Below, piece after piece: positions 19,943 to 34,381 of a DNA stretch of 64,000 bases. The translations under genes were made by a program, and so were the position numbers. Origin of the DNA: Macrostomum hystrix (lineage: Eukaryota; Platyhelminthes; Macrostomidae). The stretch lies in the NCBI GenBank assembly GCA_950097015.1, contig CATNEN010000001.1, positions 27,491,946 to 27,555,945 on the forward strand. Direction: 5' to 3'. The notes beneath the pieces are model-generated. The model saw only the letters and a program-made list of their open reading frames with translations. It did no database searches and had not been told where the DNA came from. Every line of letters starts with the position of its first letter. The first letter of the stretch is position 1.

Positions 19943-22900
19943 GTAGGAAAATGTCGAAGATCTTTGGCTGAATCTACAGAGCTGGGAGGCTGAGTGGCGG
20001 TTCGACTCTCACACCAATGTCCCCGAGCTCGATTCCGAGGTCGGTTTCAATCATTGTGGGCCGAAGCCGCGGGGAGACGGCTTAGAATTAGAGCCTTAGT
20101 CTCACAACTTAAAGGTCCACTGGCGGGGAGACGGCTTAGAATTAGAGCCTTAGTCTCACAACTTAAAGGTCCACTGGCGGGGAGACGGCTTAGAATTAGA
20201 GCCTTAGTCTCACAACTTAAAGGTCCACTGGCGGGGAGACGGCTTAGAATTAGAGCCTTAGTCTCACAACTTAAAGGTCCATTGGAACAATTTGTGTCCT
20301 TTAGCAAGACACTGAACTCTGCATTGCTTCAGTTCACCCAGCTGTTAAATGGGTACCAGCATCAGCTGGGATAATTTAGGTTTGGGTGATGCTTCCCCCC
20401 AGTCCATGGACTGAACATCGTCCTTCAGATGCGCCGTGCCATGGCTGCTTCTGTGCTGTCTGCTGCACATAAACACAGCTTGATTATAAAAGTCAGGGTA
20501 TTTGACAGCCAAGAATATCCGTGACCATCGGAATGAGCATTCGAAGTCGCATCTTCGCTGGCTGCAGGCGGCCACAGCACCCACAGCCCCTGCAAGAATT
20601 CCCCCCATATCTGAATCCCCCGATCCGCTCATCCTACACAGCCGAGGCCGCCGCAGCTGCGGGCAGCAAGAAGAAGCCCGGCAGCGGCAAGGCGAAGCCG
20701 CAGGCAGCCGCGCCCGTGCAGATCAGCCCGGAGGGCGTGCCCGACTGCAAGCGGGCCGCGGAGGTCACGGCTTACGCGCTGGACGTCACGAATGGCAACC
20801 GTGCGGAGGATGGCATTCCGATTGGCCTGCGCTATCCGCTGTTGCAGGTGAGTTCCCTAATTAGCTGCTCAGGTGAGTTCCCTAATTAGCTGCTCAGGTG
20901 AGTTCCCTAATTAGCTGCTCAGGTGAGTTCCCTAATTAGCTGCTCAGGTGAGTTCCCTAATTAGCTGCTCAGGTGAGTTCCCTAATTAGCTGCTCAGGTG
21001 AGTTCCCTAATTAGCTGCTCAGGTGAGTTCCCTAATTAGCTGCTCAGGTGAGTTCCCTAATTAGCTGCTCAGGTGAGTTCCCTAATTAGCTGCTCAGGTG
21101 AGTTCCCTAATTAGCTGCTCAGGTGAGTTCCCTAATTAGCTGCTCAGGTGAGTTCCCTAATTAGCTGCTCAGGTGAGTTCCCTAATTTGCTGCTCAGGTG
21201 AGTTCCCTAATTTGCTGCTCAGGTGAGTTCCCTAATTAGCTGCTCAGGTGAGTTCCCTAATTTGCTGCTCGAGTGCTCACAAGTGAGAGGCTTACAGTTT
21301 ATTCAATCACCGACATCATCTGGGCAGGTGTGGCTGCAGGCCAAGCAGATGGCCCAGCAGGCTGTCGGCAAGGGCCTCGGCGCGGAGGAGGGCCTCGAGT
21401 CGTACGACGCGCCCCGCCAGATGACCCGCGCCTGCGTTGCCGTAGAAATGCTCTGGCTAGGCCGCAACGGCGTCATGGAGTTCAAGGAGGCCCCGGGAGT
21501 CGGCGAGGCCGTCCAGATGGTGACGGACTGCCAGTGGACCGACAACCTGGTGGCGCTGCAGCTGTTTGTCAAGCTGGCCTTCATTGGCCTGGAGATGCAG
21601 GAGTACCACCAGGTGTGCTCAATTTATGCAGTGCTTTCCTAACCCTTTTAGCCATTTTTAAAATGAAATTTCGTCTAACTTGGCTCCCATATCCCATTGT
21701 GTGGTTGAAGTAATCAAGCCTGTTCTCCAACCTTCAGGTGCTGAAATGCTGCGACAAGGCCCTGCAGCTGGATGGCCACCTGGAAGATGGTCAGCAGCAG
21801 TCAGAGCTGAAGAAGCAGCAGCTGCAGCAGCTTCAGCAGCACCGCCAGATTGTCGGCCGCGAGCATCTGTCACTGGCAGCAAGTTTGAAGGGCCAGGCGC
21901 TGATGCGGGTGATGCAGGGCAAGATGGCAGTCCGCAGGCAAGCGATGGCAGCCTTCCTGTTGGCCTGTCGGCACGCCAGGCAGGCGAAGAACTACCAGCT
22001 GATTGCAGCAGCAGCCAGGCTGTACTGGAATGCGGCTGCCAGCCTTGTCGGCCAGCCGATCGAGCGGCAGCTGCTGCTGGAGCCGCTGCAGACGATGCTG
22101 GAAGCTCTGGCAGCCACTGTGGACAAGAAGCGGCTCAAAAAGCTGTTTGAGCGGCCTGAGGGACAGGTAAGACTTGCTAATCTGGGGTGAGATTGATTAC
22201 CTGTGATTTCATGCATACCGTTAAACTCCACTTTGCCGACGCACAGGAGGGCTCAGGCGCCGGTGTTGTGGAAGACGACGGCCCGACGGATCCCGAGGAG
22301 CGCCGGCTGGAGCAGAAGATTCACTTCGTGCAGTCCTCACCTGAGCAGACGGTGCTGGGCCTATTCCCACCGGCCATCAGCCCGCCGCCCAGCGCCAAGC
22401 AGCTGGAGGAGGACCTCACTCTGCGGGCCAACATGTACGGCGTGCTGTTCCAGGCCTACGCTGACAAGGTAGGCGGCTTTTTCTAATTTTATGATTTGTG
22501 AGCTAAACTGACTACTGATGACGTCACAGATAAGTAGGTACGACAAATAATGAAAGTGACGTCACTAAAGATTATAAAGACCACGGAAAGTAAATGCCCA
22601 CATTTTCTTCGAAATCTCGTAATCTAATTACCCTAGGGGGGGATTGGCTGGTCTTTCGACATTTTCCTGGTTTTCCTAGATAAAGTTACACCGAGAAATG
22701 TTTCTGCGTTTTTCTGCTCCAGGGCGACCTGGACAAGGGCATCAAAGCCATGGACGCCGCCATCGCCAGCATGCCGAGAACGAAGCACCGGCTGCTCATC
22801 TTCAAGCACCGCATACTCACGAGGGCCAAGCTTGGCCAGTCTGTGGCCATGGACATTCAGAAGTTCCGCGTGAGTTTTGACCATTTGCGTATTGTCTGGC

Positions 22901-25900
22901 TGCCACAGGTATGAGTCTACTGCTCTGCGTGCGTCTGTGTAGCATGCTCAGAGCTCTGGACTTCTGTTCCAGACGCCCTACTCTCGATTGAGCTGATCGG
23001 CAGTTCGATTGTCGACCCAAAGGGTGCCATTTGCATTTTATTCTAAATTACTTCAGTTCACCCCAGTAGTAAAATAGGTGCCTCCCCCTACCCAGTCCAT
23101 GGACTGAAAAGCTGGCTAAACTGGGATATTTGCCAATTCTAACCTTCTGTCGAAGATTATGCAGCGCGATTAACGTTTTTGCCTGTCGTACCAAGGTCCT
23201 GAGCTCGATTCCGCGGCGAGGCCTTTTGTCGTGCAATTAAAGCCCTTCAGGGCCAACTTCCAAGGCACAGTGAAAGTGAACACTGCCTGATGATGAGAAA
23301 GTCAGGCCAGATGTGTGTGTGTACGCGTGTGTGCTCAGGAGTCAGCGAAATGGGCAGAAATGCCTTCTCGCTGGCTGCGGGTCAAGTGGCCACCAAATGA
23401 TGTGCCATTGCCCGCAGCCCTCCTGCATAAAATATTATTATTAATATTACAAGAGCCATGAAATGTTGTTACTGTAAAATGAGTAGTTTAGAACTTTTAT
23501 AAGGAAGTTTTTCTTTAATTTCTGGCTAATTGTCTCTAATCAATCCACTTTTGTCGAGCTCAGACCGAACTGATCAAACTGAGACTTCCCGTAAGAAACT
23601 TAATGAGCGACCTTGGATTGACGCATAATTCTTTTCTGTAATATAACTGTTCAAATGCCCTTGAAATGCACATCGCACTGATTTTTCGACAGTAATTCAT
23701 GCACAGGATTCGACATTCTCACGCCTCTCTTTTGTTATTTTGCTATTCGTATTCACTTGTCACTACTTTACACTGATTATCAGTAGGCACATCCGAAAAA
23801 TGCCACTAATTTATATTAGAAACTTCAAATGTTCGAATACTTTCAGAGCGAACCGGAGGACAAACAGGCGGAGCTCTGGCGCATTGTTGCTCTGAGCAGT
23901 CACGACACGAAATCTCAGCTGGAGGCTTACAAGAACGCCATCGAGTGCATCACGGTAGGCTGAGTAATATCTGGTGCGCACTCAAGGAAAACGTATTAAA
24001 TCTAGAATGGGTCAGAATGGGATCTAGATGCGATCTAGTTGGGATCTGATGGGATCTAGTTGGGATCTGATGGGATCTAGCTGGGATCTGATGGGATCTA
24101 GTTGGGATCCATACTGGATCTAGAGGGGATCTAGTTAAGATCCGACGGGATCTAGTTGGGATCTGATGGGATCTAGTTGGGATCTGATGGGATCTAGTTG
24201 GGATCTGATGGGATCTAGTTGGGATCTGATGGGATCTAGTTGGGATCTGATGGATCTAGTTGGGATCTGATGGGATCTAGATGGGATCTAGAAAGGATCA
24301 GAATGGGATCTAGAAAGGATCAGAATGGGATCTAGATGGGATCTAGTTGGGATCCGATGGGATATAGTTGGGATCTGATGGGATCTAGTTGGGATCTGAT
24401 GGGATCTAGTTGGGATCTGATGGGATCTAGTTGGGATCTGATGGGATCTAGTTGGGATCTGATGGATCTAGTTGGGATCTGATGGGATCTAGATGGGATC
24501 TAGAAAGGATCAGAATGGGATCTAGAAAGGATCAGAATGGGATCTAGATGGGATCTAGTTGGGATCCGATGGGATATAGTTGGGATCTGATGGGATCTAG
24601 TTGGGATCTGATGGGATCTAGTTGGGATTCATAAGGGATCTAGATGGGATCTAGATAAGATTTTTAAACTGCAAGTTTTCACAAAAAACTAGCTACTTGC
24701 AGCTTCCGGAGCACGACTGGCTCAAAGTGGACCTGCTGGTGGAATTCTCCCAGTGGCTGTACACAAACAACTTCCCGTTGGACTTGTGCACTGCTCAGAT
24801 TGACTGGGCCATAGACATTCTGCTGGGCATGCCGTTTGAGGAGCCGGTCAAGGAGGACACCGGTAAGCTGCGGTCTGAGTGGCTTTTGCTCAAACACCTG
24901 GTTTATTGCTTGGCTTATCTGCACACAATTTTCTTTGCTGCTCTGCTGAAGATTCTCTCAGCTTCTCAACTGAAGATTCTCTCAGCTTCTAAACTGAAGA
25001 CTCTCAGCTTCTCAACTGAAGACTCTCAGCTTCTAAACTGAAGACTCTCAGCTTCTCAACTGAAGATTCTCTCAGCTTCTCAACTGAAGACTCTCAGCTT
25101 CTCAACTGAAGATTCTCAGCTTCTCAACTGAAGATTCTCAGCTTCTCAACTGAAGACTCTCAGCTTCTCAACTGAAGATTCTCTCAGCTTCTCAACTGAA
25201 GATTCTCTCAGCTTCTCAACTGAAGACTCTCAGCTTCTCAACTGAAGATTCTCTCAGCTTCTCAACTGAAGACTCTCAGCTTCTCAACTGAAGACTCTCA
25301 GCTTCTCAACTGAAGACTCTCAGCTTCTCAACTGAAGACTCTCAGCTTCTCAACTGAAGACTCTCAGCTTCTCAGCTGAAGATTCTCTCAGCTTCTCAAC
25401 TGAAGACTCTCAGCTTCTCAACTGAAGATTCTCTCAGCTTCTCAACTGAAGATTCTCTCAGCTTCTCAACTGAAGATTCTCTCAGCTTCTCAACTGAAGA
25501 TTCTCTCAGCTTCTCAACTGAAGACTCTCAGCTTCTCAACTGAAGATTCTCTCAGCTTCTCAACTGAAGACTCTCAGCTTCTCAACTGAAGATTCTCTCA
25601 GCTTCTCAACTGAAGACTCTCAGCTTCTCAACTGAAGACTCTCAGCTTCTCAACTGAAGACTCTCAGCTTCTCAACTGAAGACTCTCAGCTTCTCAACTG
25701 AAGATTCTCTCAGCTTCTCAACTGAAGACTCTCAGCTTCTCAACTGAAGACTCTCAGCTTCTCAACTGAAGACTCTCAGCTTCTCAACTGAAGACTCTCA
25801 GCTTCTCAACTGAAGACTCTCAGCTTCTCAACTGAAGACTCTCAGCTTCTCAGCTGAAGACTCTCAGCTTCTCAACTGAAGACTCTCAGCTTCTCAACTG

Positions 25901-28900
25901 AAGATTCTCTCAGCTTCTCAACTGAAGACTCTCAGCTTCTCAACTGAAGACTCTCAGCTTCTCAACTGAAGACTCTCAGCTTCTCAACTGAAGACTCTCA
26001 GCTTCTCAGCTGAAGACTCTCAGCTTCTCAACTGAAGACTCTCAGCTTCTCAACTGAAGATTCTCAGCTTCTCAACTGAAGACTCTCAGCTTCTCAACTG
26101 AAGACTCTCAGCTTCTCAACTGAAGACTCTCAGCTTCTCAACTGAAGACTCTCAGCTTCTCAACTGAAGACTCTCAGCTTCTCAACTGAAGACTCTCAGC
26201 TTCTCAGCTGAAGACTCTCAGCTTCTCAACTGAAGACTCTCAGCTTCTCAACTGAAGACTCTCAGCTTCTCAACTGAAGATTCTCAGCTTCTCAACTGAA
26301 GACTCTCAGCCTTTCAACTGAAGACTCTCTGAGCTTCTCAACTGAAGACTCTCAGCTTCTCAACTGAAGACTCTCAGCTTCTCAACTGAAGATTCTCTCA
26401 GCTTCTCAACTGAAGATTCTCTCAGCTTCTCAACTGAAGATTCTCTCAGCTTCTCAACTGAAGATTCTCTCAGCTTCTCAACTGAAGATTCTCTCAGCTT
26501 CTCAACTGAAGATTCTCTCAGCTTATCAACTGAAGACTCTCTCAGCTTCTCAACTGAAGACTCTCAGCTTCTCAACTGAAGACTCTCAGCTTCTCAACTG
26601 AAGACTCTCTCAGCTTCTCAACTGAAGACTCTCAGCTTCTCAACTGAAGACTCTCAGCTTCTCAACTGAAGACTCTCAGCTTCTCAACTGAAGACTCTCA
26701 GCTTCTCAACTGAAGACTCTCAGCTTCTCAACTGAAGACTCTCAGCCTTTCAACTGAAGACTCTCTGAGCTTCTCAACTGAAGACTCTCAGCTTCTCAAC
26801 TGAAGACTCTCAGCTTCTCAACTGAAGATTCTCTCAGCTTCTCAACTGAAGATTCTCTCAGCTTCTCAACTGAAGATTCTCTCAGCTTCTCAACTGAAGA
26901 TTCTCTCAGCTTATCAACTGAAGACTCTCTCAGCTTCTCAACTGAAGACTCTCAGCTTCTCAACTGAAGACTCTCAGCTTCTCAACTGAAGACTCTCAGC
27001 TTCTCAACTGAAGACTCTCAGCTTCTCAACTGAAGACTCTCAGCTTCTCAACTGAAGACTCCCTCTGCTTTCTATATGTGTATTTTGCTGTTTCTTATTA
27101 GCTTTTTTGCATGCTCACTTTAGTTTCTCAATGACTCATGCGTTGTATTTCGGAGCCCGAGACTGTTTCTTGACAAGCATTCTCGAGGTCGATCACTATC
27201 CCACCCGAAGTCGTGAATAAAAATCCCGAAATTGGCAGACAAAAAAGCTCGCGGCAAATCCCGGCAAAAGCCGCCGCCATCAGCGGCCTCCGCAGCGAAT
27301 CCTCAGCAGCAACAGCAGCTGCAGCCGCAGCAGAAGCGAGCGGGCGCTTCTGCAGCAAAGTCTGCAGCCACTGCATCGTCCGCAGCTGAAGGCGCTGCTT
27401 CAAAGAACACAGCTGCTGCTGCTGCTGCTGTTGCAGATCCGAATCAGCGCGAGCTACAGCAGCAGTCCTACATTCCAGTGGAAAAGAAAATTGTCATTGG
27501 TGTGTCTTGTGTGTCTGCCCCACTGCCTGTGTGTCTGCATTGGTCTAACTGTAGTCTGACCTGATTTTAAACACCTTTATATGCTCTAAATTCGCTACTC
27601 AGGTAGTTCTATCAACTTTGACGTTTTTAATTACTAAACTTGAAAATATCAATTAAAAATACCGATTTTTAAGGGCGATTTGACTGTCATTTATATCTGG
27701 TAAGGGTGTTAGACAGTCATTTGGGTGAGGTGAGGGTGTTAGACAGTCATTTGGGTGAGGTGAGGGTGTTAGACAGTCATTTAGATCTGATGAAGGTGTT
27801 AGACAGTCATATAGATCTGATGAAGGTGTTAGACAGTCATTTAGATCTGATGAAGGTGTTAGACAGTCATTTAGATCTGATGAAGGTGTTAGACAGTCAT
27901 TTAGATCTGATGAAGGTGTTAGACAGTCACTTAGATCTGATGAAGGTGTTAGACAGTCATTTAGATCTGATGAAGGTGTTAGACAGTCACTTAGATCTGA
28001 TGAAGGTGTTAGACAGTCACTTAGATCTGATGAAGGTATTAGACAGTCACTTAGATCTGATGAAGGTGTTAGACAGTCATTTAGATCTGATGAAGGTGTT
28101 AGACAGTCACTTAGATCTGATGAAGGTGTTAGACAGTCATTTAGATCTGATGAAGATGTTAGACAGTCATTTAGATCTGATGAAGGTGTTAGACAGTCAC
28201 TTAGATCTGATGAAGGTATTAGACAGTCACTTAGATCTGATGAAGGTGTTAGACAGTCATTTAGATCTGATGAAGATGTTAGACAGTCACTTAGATCTGA
28301 TGAAGGTGTTAGACAGTCACTTAGATCTGATGAAGGTGTTAGACAGTCATTTAGATCTGATGAAGGTGTTAGACAGTCATTTAGATCTGATGAAGGTGTT
28401 AGACAGTCATTTAGATCTGATGAAGGTGTTAGACAGTCACTTAGATCTGATGAAGGTGTTAGACAGTCATTTAGATCTGATGAAGGTGTTAGACAGTCAC
28501 TTAGATCTGATGAAGGTGTTAGACAGTCACTTAGATCTGATGAAGGTATTAGACAGTCACTTAGATCTGATGAAGGTGTTAGACAGTCATTTAGATCTGA
28601 TGAAGGTGTTAGACAGTCACTTAGATCTGATGAAGGTGTTAGACAGTCATTTAGATCTGATGAAGGTGTTAGACAGTCACTTAGATCTGATGAAGGTGTT
28701 AGACAGTCATTTAGATCTGATGAAGATGTTAGACAGTCATTTAGATCTGATGAAGGTGTTAGACAGTCACTTAGATCTGATGAAGGTATTAGACAGTCAC
28801 TTAGATCTGATGAAGGTGTTAGACAGTCATTTAGATCTGATGAAGATGTTAGACAGTCACTTAGATCTGATGAAGGTGTTAGACAGTCACTTAGATCTGA

Positions 28901-31900
28901 TGAAGGTATTAGACAGTCACTTAGATCTGATGAAGGTGTTAGACAGTCATTTAGATCTGATGAAGATGTTAGACAGTCATTTAGATCTGATGAAGGTGTT
29001 AGACAGTCATTTAGATCTGATGAAGGTGTTAGACATTCATTTAGATCTGATGAAAGTGTTAGACATTCATTTAGATCTGATGTAGGTGTTAGACATTCAT
29101 TTAGATCTGATGAAGGTGTTAGACATTCATTTAGATCTGATGAAGGTGTTAGACATTCATTTAGATCTGATGAAGGTGTTAGACATTCATTTAGATCTGA
29201 TGAAGGTGTTAGACATTCATTTAGATCTGATGAAGGTGTTAGACATTCATTTAGATCTGATGAAGGTGTTAGACAGTCATTTAGATCTGATGAAGGTGTT
29301 AGACATTCATTTCGATCTGATGAAGGTGTTAGACATTCATTTAGATCTGATGTAGGTGTTAGACATTCATTTAGATCTGATGAAGGTGTTAGACAGTCAT
29401 TTAGATCTGATGAAGGTGTTAGACATTCATTTAGATCTGATGTAGGTGTTAGACATTCATTTAGATCTGATGAAGGTGTTAGACAGTCACTTAGATCTGA
29501 TGAAGGTATTAGACAGTCACTTAGATCTGATGAAGGTGTTAGACAGTCATTTAGATCTGATGAAGGTGTTAGACATTCATTTAGATCTGATGAAGGTGTT
29601 AGACAGTCATTTAGATCTGATGAAGATGTTAGACAGTCATTTAGATCTGATGAAGGTGTTAGACAGTCATTTAGATCTGATGAAGTTGTTAGACAGTCAT
29701 TTAGATCTGATGAAGGTGTTAGACAGTCATTTAGATCTGATGAAGGTGTTAGACAGTCATTTAGATCTGATGAAGGTATTAGACAGTCATTTAGATCTGA
29801 TGAAGGTGTTAGACAGTCATTTAGATCTGATGAAGGTGTTAGACAGTCATTTAGATCTGATGAAGGTGTTAGACATTCATTTAGATCTGATGTAGGTGTT
29901 AGACAGTCATTTAGATCTGATGAAGGTGTTAGACATTCACTTAGATCTGATGAAGGTGTTAGACATTCATTTAGATCTGATGTAGGTGTTAGACAGTCAT
30001 TTAGATCTGATGAAGGTGTTAGACATTCATTTAGATCTGATGTAGGTGTTAGACAGTCATTTAGATCTGATGAAGGTGTTAGACAGTCACTTAGATCTGA
30101 TGAAGGTATTAGACAGTCACTTAGATATGATGAAGGTGTTAGACAGTCACTTAGATCTGATGAAGGTGTTAGACAGTCATTTAGATCTGATGAAGGTGTT
30201 AGACAGTCACTTAGATCTGATGAAGGTGTTAGACAGTCACTTAGATATGATGAAGGTGTTAGACAGTCATTTAGATCTGATGAAGGTGTTAGACAGTCAC
30301 TTAGATCTGATGAAGGTGTTAGACAGTCACTTAGATCTGATGAAGGTATTAGACAGTCACTTAGATATGATGAAGGTGTTAGACAGTCATTTAGATCTGA
30401 TGAAGGTGTTAGACATTCATTTAGATCTGATGAAGGTGTTAGACAGTCACTTAGATCTGATGAAGGTGTTAGACAGTCACTTAGATCTGATGAAGGTATT
30501 AGACAGTCACTTAGATATGATGAAGGTGTTAGACAGTCATTTAGATCTGATGAAGATGTTAGACAGTCACTTAGATCTGATGAAGGTGTTAGACAGTCAC
30601 TTAGATCTGATGAAGGTGTTAGACAGTCACTTAGATCTGATGAAGGTGTTAGACAGTCATTTAGATCTGATGAAGGTGTTAGACAGTCATTTAGATCTGA
30701 TGAAGGTGTTAGACATTTAGATCTGATGAAGGTGTTAGACATTTAGTTCTGATGAAGGTGTTAGACATTTAGATCTGATGAAGGTGTTAGACAGTCATTT
30801 AGATCTGATGAAGGTGTTAGACAGTCATTTAGATCTGATGAAGGTGTTAGACAGTCATTAGATCTGATGAAGGTGTTAGACAGTCATTAGATCTGATGTA
30901 GGTGTTAGACATTCATTTAGATCTGATGTAGGTGTTAGACAGTCATTTAGATCTGATGAAGGTGTTAGACAGTCATTTAGATCTGATGTAGGTGTTAGAC
31001 AGTCATTTAGATCTGATGAAGGTGTTAGACAGTCATTTAGATCTGATGAAGGTGTTAGACATTCATTTAGATCTGATGTAGGTGTTAGACATTCATTTAG
31101 ATCTGATGAAGGTGTTAGACAGTCATTTAGATCTGATGAAGGTGTTAGACAGTCACTTTAGATCTGATGAAGGTGTTAGACAGTCATTTAGATCTGATGA
31201 AGGTGTTAGACAGTCATTTAGATCTGATGAAGGTGTTAGACATTCATTTAGATCTGATGAAGGTGTTAGACATTCATTTAGATCTGATGAAGGTGTTAGA
31301 CATTCATTTAGATCTGATGTAGGTGTTAGACATTCATTTAGATCTGATGTAAGGTGTTAGACAGTCATTTAGATCTGATGAAGGTGTTAGACATTCATTT
31401 AGATCTGATGTAGGTGTTAGACAGTCATTTAGATCTGATGAAGGTGTTAGACATTCATTTAGATCTGATGTAGGTGTTAGACATTCATTTAGATCTGATG
31501 AAGGTGTTAGACAGTCACTTAGATCTGATGAAGGTGTTAGACAGTCACTTAGATCTGATGAAGGTGTTAGACAGTCATTTAGATCTGATGAAGATGTTAG
31601 ACAGTCACTTAGATCTGATGAAGGTGTTAGACAGTCATTTAGATCTGATGTAGGTGTTAGACATTCATTTAGATCTGATGAAGGTGTTAGACAGTCACTT
31701 AGATCTGATGAAGGTGTTAGACAGTCATTTAGATCTGATGAAGGTGTTAGACATTTAGATCTGATGAAGGTGTTAGACATTTAGATCTGATGTAGGTGTT
31801 AGACATTCATTTAGATCTGATGAAGGTGTTAGACAGTCACTTAGATCTGATGAAGGTGTTAGACAGTCATTTAGATCTGATGAAGGTGTTAGACATTCAT

Positions 31901-34349
31901 TTAGATCTGATGAAGGTGTTAGACAGTCATTTAGATCTGATGAAGATGTTAGACAGTCACTTAGATCTGATGAAGGTGTTAGACAGTCATTTAGATCTGA
32001 TGAAGGTGTTAGACATTCATTTAGATCTGATGTAGGTGTTAGACAGTCATTTAGATCTGATGAAGGTGTTAGACAGTCATTTAGATCTGATGTAGGTGTT
32101 AGACATTCATTTAGATCTGATGTAGGTGTTAGACATTCATTTAGATCTGATGTAGGTGTTAGACAGTCATTTAGATCTGATGAAGGTGTTAGACAGTCAT
32201 TTAGATCTGATGAAGGTGTTAGACATTCATTTAGATCTGATGTAGGTGTTAGACAGTCATTTAGATCTGATGAAGGTATTAGACAGTCACTTAGATCTGA
32301 TGAAGGTGTTAGACATTCATTTAGATCTGATGTAGGTGTTAGACATTCATTTAGATCTGATGAAGGTGTTAGGCAGTCATTTAGATCTGATGAAGGTGTT
32401 AGACAGTCATTTAGATCTGATGAAGGTGTTAGGCAGTCATTTAGATCTGATGAAGGTGTTAGACAGTCATTTAGATCTGATGAAGGTGTTAGACAGTCAT
32501 TTAGATCTGATGAAGGTGTTAGACAGTCATTTAGATCTGATGAAGGTGTTAGACATTCATTTAGATCTGATGAAGGTGTTAGACAGTCATTTAGATCTGA
32601 TGAAGGTGTTAGACAGTCATTTAGATCTGATGAAGGTGTTAGACATTCATTTAGATCTGATGAAGGTGTTAGACAGTCATTTAGATCTGATGAAGGTGTT
32701 AGACATTCATTTAGATCTGATGAAGGTGTTAGACATTCATTTAGATCTGATGAAGGTGTTAGACATTCATTTAGATCTGATGTAGGTGTTAGACATTCAT
32801 TTAGATCTGATGAAGGTGTTAGACATTCATTTAGATCTGATGTAGGTGTTAGACATTCATTTAGATCTGATGAAGGTGTTAGACAGTCATTTAGATCTGA
32901 TGAAGGTATTAGACAGTCATTTAGATCTGATGAAGGTATTAGACAGTCATTTAGATCTGATGAAGGTGTTAGACAGTCATTTAGATCTGATGAAGGTGTT
33001 AGACAGTCATTTAGATCTGATGAAGGTGTTAGACATTCATTTAGATCTGATGAAGGTGTTAGACAGTCATTTAGATCTGATGAAGGTGTTAGACAGCCAT
33101 TTAGATCTGATGTAGGTGTTAGACATTCATTTAGATCTGATGAAGGTGTTAGACAGTCATTTAGATCTGATGAAGGTGTTAGACAGCCATTTAGATCTGA
33201 TGAAGGTGTTAGACATTCATTTAGATCTGATGAAGGTGTTAGACAGTCATTTAGGTCTAGTGAGTTAGACAATCACGTTGGATGTTTTTAGACAGTAATC
33301 ATGAAGCTCAATTAATTAATGTGGCCAGCATGTTTGTACTTTTCGTAAAGTAACAAATCTTGTATGGCATAGTAACTAATTTTCTGTTTGATTAACTTAA
33401 AAAGTTTCTGTTACTAATCAACACAATTATAGTTCTTACTAATAGTAATACTAAACAGACTTGTGTACACCAATCTTATTCTCAGACAACAAATCTGATT
33501 GTGTTGCTAGATCGTTCTAACCCAATTCTTGATGATTAAGCAGACAAAGTCTGTCCTAACTATGTAGTTCATTAATTTCAGCCTTGATTAAAGCTAATAA
33601 TGTATTTTTAGATTGCATATAAGAACGACTAACTTGGGTGAGTTGTAGAGCGGTTAACGCGTTTGCCTCTCGCACCAAGGTCCCTGAGCTCGATTCCGCG
33701 GCGAGGCCACATTTATTTAGGGCGCAGCGGCGGAGAGAAGGATTGGGGGCTTGTCTTGCAATTTTCGCCCTTCAGGGCCAACCTCCAAGGCACAGTGAGT
33801 GTACTCTGCGTACAGTATCTGTGGCGTGTGTGCTCAGGAGTCAGCGAAATGGGCAGAATTGCCTCCTCGCTGGCTGCAGGTCTAGTGTCACGAAATGATG
33901 TGCCATTGCTCCCAACCCTCCTGCAATAATTATTATGGGTAATCCGTCAAGGTCACAAGAGGCAACATTTAGATCGTGGCGTGAGTGAGGTGTTTTAGAA
34001 AGTTCTTTAAACGTCACACAGAGAAAGCTTCATTCTGAATTTGAAATACTTCAACTTAATTAGTATTTTCTGACAGGTTTAATTTTATTTTAATCACCGA
34101 ATCGCAGGTGTTAACACCAGCGCCAAACCTGTGACCAGCTTCTCGGCTCTATTCAACGTGCGCCAGCTGGACAACCTGCTGCGCTGTTTCTGCCTCCTCG
34201 CCCGCCTGGCCACCCCGGCCAGCCCCGCACATCGGCACGCGCTGCACGCCGCCCACGCGTGCGTTGTGCGCATCTTCCAGGTGGCCGTGCCGGCCGCACT
34301 GCCAGCCTCCAGGGAGGCCGCCAAAACCAAGGTCGAGGAGAAGGAGAAG

Positions 34350-34381
<32 letters not shown>

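Noticed and set aside
27653-33272. Long minus-strand ORFs (up to about 1029 codons) of a Cys/Ser/Asp decapeptide repeat, and plus-strand ORFs in the same array
   Set aside because: They are the 30-bp intronic satellite read in frames that happen to lack stops. No start context, domain, splice signals or non-repeat sequence support a gene.
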